The notes: generated from the sequence alone by a model not told the origin. A stretch of 64,000 bases of DNA from Sorex araneus (GCF_027595985.1 NC_073307.1:13449432-13513431), one strand, 5' to 3'. Positions 46,814-58,589 are shown, counted from the first letter of the stretch. A program made the numbers and translations.

Positions 46814-47580
46814 CACCATGTAAACTCATCCACTGGCCCAGCTCCACAGATTCATAACAAATACTGGAAGAGATGTAAGCCGATCTGCTAAAACTCACGA
46901 GTACACTGGTCTCTTGATCGAAAACTCTGGGGTTCCTGGGGAGTCAGGCTGGTTGAGTCCATACCCTGCTGAAACCCTGGCAGCCACATTTAAACCCCGA
47001 GCCGTCGCCATACCAATGGCCCAACTCCACTGCTTCAAAACTAATCTCTGTAGAAGCCAAGTTCTTCAGGCTGAGGACTCTGGGGTCTTTCCAGACTGGG
47101 AGCACTTCCAAACTCCCAGTACAGTGCTCCCAGTAGCCCCAGCAGCTCTCCCCACATCTCATAGCCACCATGTAAACTCACCCACCAGCCTAGCTCTACA
47201 GATCCTCCAAATTCCACAACAGCTCGGTAGGAGTACACCTATAAACAAAACAATAACACAAAAGGCTCAACTAGCAACACACAGTTTAGTAAATTAAACC
47301 CTCAGGCAAGGACTTAATGATCCCATAGTGAGATATAACAATTTTAATAAGCTTTCTTTCGTTGAAGTAATTTTTGATAATTCCATAAGCCATTTAGTTG
47401 TAACAAACAATCTAAAATGGATTATTTTGTGCCTGTTAAGGGGGCAGGCTTAAGGGGGTGGCTGGGAAAATGGGGACAATGGTGGATGAGAGGTCAGTCT
47501 GGTGATGGGATTGGTGTTGAAACACTGATTACCCGTAACTGTAATATAAACAACTTTTTAAACCATAGTGTTTAAGTAAA
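46814..47580 (+). repeat. Tandem-unit repeat leading into an L1-like 3' end
   Basis: A unit starting gccaccatgtaaactcatcc occurs at 46,816, with a partial unit near 47,003 (gccgtcgccataccaatggc) and another close copy at about 47,165. From about 47,300 the sequence becomes the same 3' end as the minus-strand copy at 22,700-23,010. A 127-codon frame at 46914-47297 lies wholly inside it and is repeat-derived. Confidence 0.6.
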
Positions 47581-47584
47581 GTTT

Positions 47585-47747
47585 TAGCACTGTAGTACTG
47601 TCATCCCATTGTTCATCAGTTTGCTTGAGCGGGCACCAGTAACATCTCCATTGTGAGACTTGTTGTTACTGTTTTTGGCATATCGAATACACCACAGGTA
47701 GCTTGCCAAGCTACCAAGAGTATCCCGTCCACACAGCAGAGCCTGGC
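47585..47747 (-). mobile_element. SOR-type SINE, CAGTG-tailed class, with 5' inversion and truncation
   Basis: The body lies in reverse orientation (47585 to about 47,707, ending aggtagcttgcc). It is followed by about 40 bases of the same element in forward orientation (aagctaccaagagtatcccg). One duplication, aagtaaagttt, at 47574-47584 and 47748-47758 encloses the whole. The tRNA-like head is absent. Confidence 0.9.
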
Positions 47748-47799
47748 AAGTAAAGTTTAAAAACTTAAATTTTTTTATTTTAATTTAAAAAGTTGACTC

Positions 47800-47905
47800 A
47801 GGAGATAGTATAGCCCTTACACTGAGCCTCTCCTCAGGTGGCTGATAATCACCAGTGGAGCCTCGAGGGCCTTCTGAATACCATTTGGAAGGCTCCCAAA
47901 AATGA
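47800..47905 (+). mobile_element. SOR-related SINE, degenerate
   Basis: Sense fragment: gactcaggagatagtatagc, then ggtggctgataatcaccagt. It is badly decayed. Confidence 0.45.
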
Positions 47906-50305
47906 AATAAAAATTTAAAAGATTCTCTTTTCCTACAGGATATAAGCAAGCACATCAAACTAGTCACAAAATTTATTCAACAACAAATGGCACTTATTTT
48001 GAGTTGCACTTAAAGGTAGAAAAAAAGGAGTTTCACCATTCTAGTTTTCTAAGCATTAGGTTAAAATGTTAGGTTCTGTTCTGAGACTGACTAGAAACAG
48101 AGCAAAGAACAAGCTGTTAGGCCTTTAAAAAATAATTGCAAACGCTGTAGGACACTCTTAATACTCTTTCTTAGTTTTTATATACCATATATGAAGACTC
48201 AATGTTGTTCGATAAACAAAGCTGGATTAAAAATTGGTTCAAAGGTGAGTGTGCTGAGGCTTTCCAGGCACTAGATGTAGCAAAGGATTTAAGATGCACG
48301 TGTTGAGATAAGAGAGTGGAGGATTAGGTTCAATTCCTGGGATGTTCTACATTATTATTTCAGGATTAAGAGATGATTAAAGAATGGGACATGCAAAAGG
48401 CAGATGATGTGGACAGATCCTACAGTCGCTTTTAAAGAAGAGGGTATAGCAAATTCTCATGAAATCATACAAGCGTAAGAACCTATGACATTAAGAGAGA
48501 TAACAGCACAAAATACTGACCTAATACAGGAATTCAGAATCACAATTATTTCATCCTCCTCCCCTGACCCCTTAATTTAGAGTAAGATACACAGAAAAGT
48601 GTGACTTTTCTTCTTTTGTTTCTTCTTTTTATTTTAATTTTCTGATGACTTCTTTTTCTTTTTAAAAAGATGCATTAAGGAAAGGCTGTAAGCTGTGTTA
48701 GGGGTTAACAATGTTCAGTGGTCATTACAAGAGAGTCTGCCAAGAGAAAACGATGCTTAGAAACTGCCTCTTGGTTGTTTTCAAAGAGTGAATAAACTTT
48801 TCACAAAAAGAAAAAAAGGTTTTTAGGTTTTTTTTTTCTATTATAGACTAACTCTGGTGGCTGAAATGCTAATATGGGTGTGAGTGTATGTATAAAAATA
48901 CTTTCACTAGCAGAACTTTTTATTGTGTTTTAAAGGGCTTTAAACTTTCAGAATATTAGAAATCTCCTACTTTAAATGCCTATACTAGCTGATTGTTGGA
49001 CTGAGAAGTACAATTTTGTCAATTTTAAAAGCACTTACTCTAAAAACCTTAGGATAAATCTAACTTCAAATCTTCCCTTTCAAAATGTCACAATATTAAT
49101 GTAATATTTGTACAATTGAATTGCTACTAATTACTGATCTAAAAAGGGATTCTGTAGCTTACTGATTTATTTTAGTGTTGTATCTATCCCAACACATAAT
49201 TAGAATATGTTTCAATATCACAGATTTTGTGCTCTAATAAAGTTAAAACTCATTTTTCTTACTTATTGGTTTTATTATCAGATTACTGAGGAACAAATGT
49301 TTTACTATTTTCTTTTTCTAGACAGCTAGTCTACATATATGTTAAAGACATCTGCACTCCCCCAACCAATCACACAATGTATGCACAAACACACAGATCA
49401 GATGCAACAGATAGTGTATCTGAGGGCAGTTTAACCCCAAAATGTAAATGAATTGCCAGTTGGACTAATTAGTAGAAGGGGCCAAGAAAGAAAAGCCTTG
49501 CCTTCAAGTATTAATTCTATGACTATATGGAGACTTAAAACAACAACGTGATAAATAGGTTCACATTTGGGTAAAAAATGTGTAAACGTTGGTTATGGGT
49601 ATGGGAAAGTTTATAGCAGAGCTTACATATATTCAGAAATTGATATTGATGTCCTATTTCACTTTCAATGATTTCCTCTATTTATGAAATAAGAAGACCA
49701 GAGATTTAGAACAGAGAGTACCAACCAGGGTTCTATCCTCTATGCCTCCTGGCTTCCTAAGCATCATTGGATATAGCCCTGAACGACCCCAAGAGCTGCA
49801 GGCTTAGTGACCACCGGGCCTGAGCAGCACCATATCGTTGGGGCCTATCAGTGAACCTCAAGCAGGAAAAGTATTGTCAGGAGGAGCTATAGTATTTCCA
49901 AGGCTCCCAAGCGCTACCTGGGGGCTCCCTGAAACATAAATAAATTAAATTTAAAAAGTAACAACTTTCGCCTTCTAGAAATACAGATGTAGGGCATTAT
50001 TTATTTATTCCCCCTAGCTCTTTGTGTTATTGCTAACAAGAACATTATTATCCTGAAAGGCAAAATTTTAGGCATGATTTTTAATATTGATTTGAAAGTG
50101 GAAATGTTTAATCATTTACCCCTAAAAGATTTCCTAAAATGTTAACTCATATCAAAACAAACAGACATTTAGCAGACATGATGCTTATAATTAAAGTCTT
50201 GTAAATTTAGGTTTAATTGTATTTTTAATTACTATGAAATTCTAATTAAAGCATGTGTATGTGAATTACTTTGTCATTCTACTCCATTTAAAAGCTGTAG
50301 AAATT
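47906..50305. other. Long intronic stretch with few repeats
   Basis: A decayed SINE may lie at 48,240-48,350, and an unassigned repeat-like block is at 49,725-49,945. The rest (notably 48,600-49,700) is AT-rich and free of recognisable recent insertions. Confidence 0.4.
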
Positions 50306-50308
50306 TCC

Positions 50309-50490
50309 TGGGGCCAGAACAGAGTGGTAGTACAGTGGTAGTAGGGTGCTTACCTTGCACACAGCCAATCTGAATCGATCCCTGGTACCCCATATGGTCC
50401 CCCCAACCCCACAGGAGTGACCCCTAAGTGCAGAGCCAAGAGTAAGTCCTGAATACCACCGGGCATGGTTGAAAACCTAAAATAAATGCT
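50309..50490 (+). mobile_element. SOR-related SINE, A-tailed class
   Basis: Sense copy: cctggggccagaacagagtg, aatcgatccctggtacccca, gtgcagagccaagagtaagt. An extra ggtagta duplication sits in the head. Confidence 0.78.
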
Positions 50491-50589
50491 TTTGAAATTT
50501 TCATTAATATTGCTTCTGAAACTACAGTTAGTCTTTATTTTTAAAGTTCTTTTTTTACAGTAGCTATGACATATAAACCACCTATTTGT

Positions 50590-50789
50590 TTACAGACAGA
50601 TGAACAGATAAAGGGATATTTGGCTTATACATAAGTAATGGAATACTATTCACCATTTAAAAAGAAGGAAATCCTGCTATCTTGACAAGAGGGTTAAACT
50701 GGGGAAATTAAGCAACTGGAATAAGATAGAAAAACACAAACACTCTATGATGTCACTTACATGCAGAAGTTAATTAAAAAGAAAGAAAA
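50590..50789 (+). mobile_element. L1 3'-region fragment
   Basis: Matches the usual L1 passage: gataaagggatatttggctt, taatggaatactattcacca, cactctatgatgtcacttac. Confidence 0.7.
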
Positions 50790-50955
50790 CATTGTGGCTG
50801 GAACCATAGTTGAGAGGAAAGGCCAACCTAGATTTAATCGCGCATCTCATATGGTACCCTGAGAACCACCAGAAGTAATTCCTGAGTGCACAGCTAGGAG
50901 TAAACCCTGAGCATCCTGAGGTATGGCTCCAAAATGAAAACAATGGAAAAAAATA
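50790..50955 (+). mobile_element. SOR-related SINE, A-tailed class
   Basis: Sense copy: ttgtggctggaaccatagtt, gcatctcatatggtaccctg, cctgagtgcacagctaggag, then an A-rich tail. Confidence 0.75.
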
Positions 50956-51083
50956 AAAGAGGGCAGGGGCAGAAGCAAATCAGAGATTTGCAATAATCAG
51001 AGGGAGGCAAGTGGATGCAGGAGAATTGGAGAATTGCATAGTGTCAAAAGAGACAAAGTTCAAGTTACGGAAGAGTTGTGAGG

Positions 51084-51190
51084 GGTCTTCTTGCAGTGCT
51101 TGGTGAACCAAGAGGTACCACATATTAAACCCAGAGTCATGCGAATGCCAGGCATGCACTCTTGTTCTTTGAGTCATCTCCCCAAGCCTA
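51084..51190 (-). mobile_element. SOR-related SINE, reverse fragment
   Basis: The head half only: ttgcagtgcttggtgaacca, attaaacccagagtcatgcg, gagtcatctccccaagcc. Confidence 0.55.
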
Positions 51191-51460
51191 CAAAGAAATT
51201 TTTCTATTTTTCATAGAACATCTGAAACAGAGGTTCTCAAATGTACTTGATCTTTCCAGATACAAATCTTAGTACCACATCCACTTGGAAATTTGTATTT
51301 CATAAGTAAACAAAAAAGTTCTCTCTGGAGCATCCAAGGAACAACTAACAGCTCTACCTGAATCATTCCAGTATTCCCAGTGGATGCCATCACCCACTTT
51401 AAGAAACACCTATGTAAAAGGCTAAAGTGCCTGTTAACAGATATAATTTTACGGAATATT

Positions 51461-51688
51461 CACTGTATCACTGTATTACTGTCATCCCATTGCTCATCGA
51501 GTTACTCGAGGGGGCACCAGTAACATCTCCATGTGAGACTTTTTGTTACTGTTTTTGGCACATCGAATACGCCACGGGAAGCCTTCCAGGCTCTGCCATG
51601 GGGGCGAGATACTCTCGGTAGCTTGCCGGGTTCTCTGAGAGGGGCAGAGGAATTGAGCCTGGGTCGGTCACATGCAAGGCAAACGCCT
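51461..51688 (-). mobile_element. SOR-type SINE, CAGTG-tailed class, incomplete head
   Basis: Reverse copy from actgtatcactgtattactg through gcttgccgggttctctgaga to acatgcaaggcaaacgccta. It stops before the last part of the head. No clear duplication was found. Confidence 0.85.
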
Positions 51689-52227
51689 ACAAATAGTGAA
51701 ATAAATAAATTTTAAGGTATTTTCTTCTCTATATATGACACACTGTCTTATAGAAATTCTATTAAGTACTGGGTACTTGTTCAGTATGAATTTAGAAACA
51801 AAGGGAAACCTCCACCTCAATTTTTTAAAGTGTCCCATATCTTTCATTTTACTGAAAAGACAACTTAAATATATATGTATATATTTATATATTTCCCTGG
51901 GCACCCAAAAACACACAGCAGAAACACCATCTGCACTCCTATGGTTTATTGCATCACTATTCACCATAGCCAGAATCTGTAAACAATCTGAGTGCTAAAG
52001 AACAGATGAATGGGTAAGGAAACTATGGCACATCTACACAATGGAATACTAGGCAGCTGTTAGAAAAAATGAAGTCATGAAATTTGCCTATAAATGGATG
52101 GACATGGAGAGTATCATGCTAAGTGAAATGAATCAGAAGGAGAGAGGCAGATATAGAATGACTAATTGCATTTGTGGAATATAAACACATATATATGTTT
52201 ATATATTTTATGTTTATATATATGTTT

Positions 52228-52465
52228 AATAGAACTGTAGCACTGTCCTCCCATTGTTCATCGATTTGCTTGAGCGGGCACCAGTAATGTCTCCATTGTG
52301 AGACTTGTTACTGTTTTTGGCATATTGAATACGCCACGGGTAGCTTGCCAGGCTCTGCCATGTGGGTGGGATACTCTCAGTAGCTTCCTGGGCTCTCCGA
52401 AAGGGGCAGAGAAATCAAACCCGGGTCAATCATGTACAAGGCAAATGCCCTACCTGCTCCATGGC
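52228..52465 (-). mobile_element. SOR-type SINE, CAGTG-tailed class, nested in L1
   Basis: Reverse copy: aactgtagcactgtcctccc, atgtctccattgtgagactt, gggctctccgaaaggggcag, then aaatgccctacctgctcca, where the head stops short. Confidence 0.87.
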
Positions 52466-52693
52466 CAGGAAAAACAGGGGTTATGAGGACTGGTCGATGG
52501 TTACATATAATCACAAGTGTGTGGGGGGGCTGAGAGTAGATAAGATAGAGAAGAGACCAGTATGACAATAATAGCTGAGAATGATCATGCTGGACAAGAT
52601 CTGAGGGTTGAAAGTAGGTAAGGAATATACTTCGTAATCTTTCAGTATAAATATTGTAAACCACGATGCCCAAAAGGAGAGAGACAGAGAGAG

Positions 52694-52962
52694 GAGGAAG
52701 AAGAAAGAAGAAGAAAGAAGGAGGAGGAGGAGGAGGAGGAGGAGGAGGAGGAGGAGGAGGAGGAGGAGGAGGAGGAGAAAAAGAAGAAGAAGAAGAAGAA
52801 GAAGAAGAAGAAGAAGAAGAAGAAGAAGAAGAAGAAGAAGAAGAAGAAGAAGAAGAAGAAGAAGAAGAAGAAGAAGAAGAAGAAGAAGAAGAAGAAGAAG
52901 AAGAAGAAGAAGGAAGAAGAAGAAAGAAGAAGAAAGAAGAGGAGGAGGAGGAGGAGGAGTGC
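52694..52962 (+). repeat. (GGA)n then (GAA)n polypurine tract
   Basis: About 19 GGA/GAG units at 52,720-52,777, then about 43 GAA units at 52,781-52,911, then mixed purines. It sits where L1 3' UTRs carry their polypurine tract. If intron 1 is as proposed, the NDNF transcript reads the pyrimidine (UUC) strand. Confidence 0.95.
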
Positions 52963-53135
52963 CTGTCATAGGGGCAGGCAGGGGCTGGGGGCTGATGGGA
53001 GGGAACCTGGGAAGAAACACTGGTGCTGGGAAATGTACACTGGTGGAGGGATGGGTATTGGATCACTGTATGACTGAAATGCAATCATGAACAGCTTTGT
53101 AAGGGTCTAGATCACAGTGATTCCATTAAAAAGTT

Positions 53136-54490
53136 AAATATATATGTATGTATATATATGTATATATGTATACATATGGACTAACCTTGAAAATATCATC
53201 TTAAATGTCTTTCCTAATTTCTCAAAATCAGAGTCTAAGTTTGAACTCAAACCAAAAGAGAAAGAAGGCAGACTGCATCATCTGTGGACCCAGTGGATGA
53301 TAACTTGTTCAAGAATAAAAATATCAAGATGGCAACGGCACAGTATCAAACAATGCAGGGGAGTGATTCCAAATGTAGATTAGAAAGCTGGTTCTGTGTT
53401 TACCTTGTATGATAGTATGAGAAACTAAGAATCAATTTACGATGAAAAGAATAAAAAGAAGGCATACATTAAGGATAGTTTGCCGAAGAAGAAGGGCCAA
53501 AGAGATGCAAAGGAATACATATTACTCCTCTCTAAAATTCTGTCTTCAGTTAGTTAGCCCCATTCCAACCTAGTTTTGTCTTGTTAATAACATGTTTGTA
53601 AAATGTAAGTGGACCTCAGTCTACCTTGTTTACGACCCATGGATATTTTCATATTTATAGGGGACTCGAAGCAAAATCACTCCAAAAAAAGAAAAATATT
53701 TTTGTAGGTGTATTTCAATACCCTGTGAGGCCTAAGAAATATATGTGGGTAAGGGTAGCTTCCCTCATGCTTCTCAGACCATCTCACACCCAATTTTCCT
53801 GTTAGTTCATCTACTAATATGTGATTGCTAGAGAGTTAAACTTTTATCTCCCATTTAAGAGACAACTTTATTTTTTCATATTACATGTGACAAACTTCAA
53901 AGGAGCATCCTAGAACTGAGATAGAGGAGAATCACAGGAAGGCAAAGAGAAAAAGGACTGGTCTTTTTTTTTTAGTTTTCTAGGTGTTTCAGTTATTTTT
54001 GATCTCTGCCACCAGTGGTTGCAACAGCTCTCTCTCTAAATTACAGAATCCAATTCTGAATCGGTCCCAGTTGAAGCTTTAGATACTGATGGATACCATC
54101 AGTAAATCTGAGTTAATTTTTAAATTTCATATAAAATATGCTATTGATTTATATAATCTAGACATATTTATATTTATATGCTAGTATATTATTAATAGTA
54201 AAATGTTTATCATTTTAAACATAATAACTAATAGGAGTAAGCATATTTACACTTGTATGTAAGTGTTTTTATTTCATTTGGTACAGCAGATAATTTAATT
54301 AGAAACACATTTTATTACTGGAATAAAATGCAGGTTGTTACAAGGTGATACTATAATCATCTCTACTGCAGGAAGCAGGGTCACTTGAAAACACTTAAGT
54401 TGAGAACAAATTTTAATTGAATCAAATCCTTTCACATTAGCTTCTCCATTTCTCCATTTAATATTTTCAAACACTATCGCACTATTGTCC
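53136..54490. other. AT-rich intronic stretch
   Basis: Starts with a TATATG-rich run (53,136-53,178). No gene or recent dispersed repeat is seen after that. Confidence 0.5.
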
Positions 54491-54495
54491 CCAAT

Positions 54496-54578
54496 TTAGT
54501 TTGCCAATAAATTTATAATTGGCAAACTAATTTATAAGCAAAAGATACCAGATGTATCTGGTATCTTTTGCTTATAAA
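54496..54578. repeat. Two adjacent perfect inverted repeats
   Basis: Hairpin 1 has 13-bp arms at 54496-54508 and 54518-54530 with a 9-base loop. Hairpin 2 has perfect 23-bp arms at 54531-54553 and 54556-54578 with a 2-base spacer (gt). They abut directly. No terminal duplication or transposon resemblance was seen. A fold-back replication error is a possible origin. Confidence 0.95.
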
Positions 54579-54599
54579 GTCTTAAACTAAAAAAAAAAA

Positions 54600-54790
54600 T
54601 TAGATGGGGGTGCTCCCAAGAAGTTCTCAGGAGACTTAGGGGTCGCTCTCGGCAATTCTTGGCCAACCAGACTGTAGTGGAAAGAAGGGCTTGAAGACAC
54701 GGGCTGCTCAGGTCTGTGGTGCTGGGGTCCTTGGGATCCTCAGAAAGTCGTGCTCAGGAGACCATGTAGTTGGAGAGGGGGGAAATCAAA
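54600..54790 (-). mobile_element. SOR-related SINE, diverged reverse copy
   Basis: Weak landmarks: ttctcaggagacttaggggt, tcgctctcggcaattcttgg, ctcaggagaccatgtagttg. It may be two overlapping fragments. Confidence 0.45.
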
Positions 54791-55585
54791 TTAAGATTTA
54801 TGTCCCAATTCCTCTAATACCTCCTCCAATCCCTGCCTATAAATTCTTGTTCATAGTTTCTTTAAAAATAATCATGATGATTTCAAAAATACAATATCAC
54901 AAGTTGTAGCACTTTACAAATCTAATGAGTTCAATTTTTACAACTTATTTTTTTAAAAAGGCTCCATTTCAGTCCCATTATTTTATTCCCCAGATCTCTC
55001 TATATATAAGCACACTGCCTCAAAGGACCAGTTACAGTTAAGACAATTTCCAGTTGTTGATAAAACTTCCATTTAAATATAGTCCATATTTTTGGCTTTG
55101 TGTTTAGATTGTGGAATACATGACACACTTTCTGAGCACACAGCTGGAAGATGGTGTTTACCTTTGTTTCATGTTAGGGAGAAGAAACCTCAACAGACAG
55201 AAAGTTGTAGACTTGCCTACATTCAGTCGGTCACCACCATTGTGACACTGAAATCATTCCGGCGAGAAAACAGAAACAAATATTGCTAACTTGATTTTTA
55301 TTATTTGGAGGCAGTGTCTAAGAGTTCACTCTAAGGAGATGATTTCCAATCATACGTAATGGTAATCATGTTTTCATTGAGTTCTTTCCAAACTTTGTGT
55401 AACCTCATTATTTTAAAAATGATTTTTCTTTTCTCAGAACTATATAGAAGACAGAAAATTCTCTCATAATAATAATTAAAAGAAACACTTTGTGGGTTAA
55501 TATACATTTTGCCACTTTTTAAAGAAAAGATTTCAGAATTTTCACAAGTGAAACTAAATATAAATTCTCTGAGATATATAGGAAA
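54791..55585. other. Intronic stretch, nothing recognised
   Basis: AT-rich sequence without a recognised gene or repeat. Confidence 0.5.
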
Positions 55586-55589
55586 TATA

Positions 55590-55760
55590 AGGGGCCAGGG
55601 AGAGAATATATGAAACACTGGGGGCCTTGTACACGGCTGACCCCAATTCGATCCTTGGCACCCCAGATGGTCTCCTGAATAGTTCCAGAAGTGATCCCTG
55701 AACACAGAGCCAGGAATAAGCCTCAAGCTCAGACGGATGTCACCCAAGCCACGGTCCATC
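55590..55760 (+). mobile_element. SOR-related SINE, A-tailed class
   Basis: Sense copy: aaggggccagggagagaata, cccaattcgatccttggcac, gaacacagagccaggaataa, ending near gatgtcacccaagcc with an A-rich tail at 55,766-55,784. Confidence 0.78.
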
Positions 55761-55799
55761 CACTAAAAAAGGAAAAAAAAAAACAAAGAAATGGCACAT

Positions 55800-58589
55800 A
55801 ATGTGTTTTATTTAAATTTTCTATAGGGAAAAAAATTAACAGATTAAAACCTCTAAATTATTCTCCAACTTATGAAAATGAATTGGTTACTAAAGGATTC
55901 ATAAATTATTGAAAGACAAATGATATCTAACCTTGGAAGTTCCTAACTTATAAACATGAGTTCTGAGGACCTTTAAAATGAACTTTGAATCAAATCTATC
56001 TCAGTGAGCTCTTAAAAAAGAAATTGACATTGTAACAGGAACCAATATCCAGCTGTTCTGTGGTCAAATTGGTCTCTTCATCCCAAAGGGAAAAATCTGC
56101 AGAGACTTACTGCTTGTTTGTTTTTATTCCATACTGATCAAATATTTTACTCTTAAAATGTTTAATGGAAAACACACAATATCTTTCTATTGGGGATGAC
56201 TTAGTACTACACATTTCCTCAATATTTCAAAAGGCTAAAACATATATATTTGTTAGTTTGCAGGTTTCAGAAAACTGCCAGAAAGAAGAGGGAAAGTATA
56301 GATAGAGCATTTGGGGGATTTAGAGTGTGTTTGGCATACAAGTAGCAAAGAAAACACCTGCTTTCAAAGTGGTTTGATCCACTGGTAGACTAGAAAACAG
56401 CAAATGATACATGAATCTGTACATACATCCACACAAACACAAATGCACATTAAAATGGCCTGTTTTTACCCATATCTTTAAATGAATTATGATCAACATT
56501 TCATCATATAACACAATAAATTATTAACAGCTTATTTTTCTATATAATTCTATGTGCTTCTTTTATGGCAACAAAAATTACCATGAACTATTTACTTTTT
56601 CCTCTAGAAATAAGCATGCAGAGGCATGACTGCATGCATACTAGATATCAATCTGCATTTGTAATATAGTGGAAAATATGGTAGAATTTTACCTAACTTC
56701 AGTATTTTAATTGTGAAACATTTGAATATTGGAGTATTTTAATCTTGAAGTCAGTTTTTAAAGCAAATAGTTGGTATGGTTTACTATTTATTCTTTAAGT
56801 ACAAGTTTTATGTAGCTGTTGCTTCTACTAAATGATTATAAGCCAACAGCAGGATAAATTTATATTCCAAAATAAATGTTTAATTATCCCAGTTACTGTT
56901 TCAAGATCATATAATTGGGATGATATTTCCAGGTTACACTTGCCTTTTCTCTCTGGTGACTGGTTGATAATAACAAACCATGGAATGCTTAAGCATTGTC
57001 ATTAGCAAGTTGCTCCCCAAAACAAGAATTGGAAAGAGAACAGGTAGTTTTACAAAAATAAAAGAAGTGTGTGAGCATGGCTTGGAATGCTACCTTAGAA
57101 TTAGAATCAACTACCTTATCACTGAGAAAAGTAATTAAAGAGATAAAAAGAATTTTAGTGCAAATTATGAGGCATTCATACCACTCCAAATTATCTATTA
57201 ATTCAATAGTCTTAGTGCATTTCCAATATCTATTTACCCACAATATCAAAATGAAAGCTGAATTCTAGGCCAAAAGTAACTACATAACACAATTATTATT
57301 TTAAAAAAATCTGACCTCTAGATAGACTAAATAGAATTTCTGTGGGAAAAGAGGATGATAACAATACAAATACATTTGATTTCTACTTCCTTCCTTGTCC
57401 CTACTCCTTCCCTTCAAACAACTTGCTAGAGTTTTATAAGGCACTTTGCCCACCCTTCCACAGAGAAGATCTGGTCAATAAATTCAACGGAGAAAATGAA
57501 AATAGAAATCACCAGGTTCATGCAGCCAATTGTAAAAATCACTGTGTTAAGTTATCTATCTGAAGACTGACCTACTGTGGCTACTTGAAATGCAGAGTTC
57601 CCTCAGCGTGGTATTGCCAAGGTTATGACATGATGTCTTAAAAGCGATACTTTACCACATGAATGTTCACTACATTCAGGAAAGATTAATTGGGGGAGGG
57701 GGACCTTCATTCTCAAAAGGATGTTTTCAAATATACATTTTGTTACTTCTTAAGAGATAAAAGATGTATCTGCAAGTGATTAAAAGATGTTTTATATTCA
57801 TGGTTTCATTTCTACTGCAATAAAGGCATAATTTAAACCACACGTAATTCATAGCAACTTAGGCCCATTACAGAGGTCTAGCTTCTTTTTTATGATAGTT
57901 ACTAATTAAAACAGAGTGTTACTGCCATGCCAAGCCTGTGTTTTCAACATACAGCTTTAGTGAATAAACCGTCTTGACATTAAAATGAAAACAATACAGA
58001 AAAAGCTGCAAGCTGTTATGTTTGGAGTGCAGGGCAAAGACTAAGGACATTCACTGATGTTAAGAATTGTGCAAAGAAAGCGCGTGTCATTTCTTTCTTG
58101 AAGAAGTGGAAGATATTTGAGAAAAATCTGAAATGGTACTAATTTCTCTAACTCCTAGGTGCCTTGTTCCCATCTGACCCTCCCTACAAGAATTTAATCA
58201 GAGTCACTTTTAAAAGATAACCGATATTTTAATATAATCCTGAATATAGGTTTAGATTGAAAATGGGAATTGGGACCATAATTAATTATGTTTGCCAAGT
58301 ATTCTCTCCCCCTTCAAACTTTAAGACGACAGATTGAGGCAAATGAGGGCATTTCTTTAAGACTGCCCTTTTAAAAGTTCGCGGATTAAAACTGGCAAAA
58401 ATGACAGTATCTTTCTGACATCTGATTAATCCCATATGCAGAATGAGGCCGAGGAATTAATACTCCTTTTGGTGTTTTCACTTTCGGAAACCACTTGTAA
58501 TAAGAGACTGACACAAAATCAAAACCAAATATAAACACAGCCCTCAGCCCGGGTTACAGCCTCATTATCGCTCTTCCCAAACAATAATG
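55800..58589. other. Repeat-free stretch next to the promoter
   Basis: About 2.8 kb with no recognisable SINE, L1 or long simple repeat, in contrast to the rest of the intron. The part 58,150-58,589 carries several TAAT-type homeodomain-like motifs and rising CpG content towards the island. Regulatory function is inferred only from repeat exclusion and position. Confidence 0.5.

Larger units (their letters stand above)
51895..53135 (+). mobile_element. L1 3' end, about 1.2 kb, carrying a SINE and a long purine tract
   Basis: Forward copy: cacaatggaatactaggcag, gagtatcatgctaagtgaaa, then a SINE (52228-52465), then gttgaaagtaggtaaggaat, gatgcccaaaaggagagaga, the polypurine tract, and the ending aatgtacactggtggaggga to gtgattccattaaaaag. 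Open frames here are low-complexity artefacts. Confidence 0.88.

Noticed and set aside
46914-47297. A 127-codon plus-strand frame as a new gene
   Set aside because: It lies wholly within a tandem-unit repeat joined to an L1-like 3' end.
52377-53084. Frames encoding long serine, leucine, glutamate or proline runs
   Set aside because: They are translations of the GGA/GAA tract within an L1 copy.
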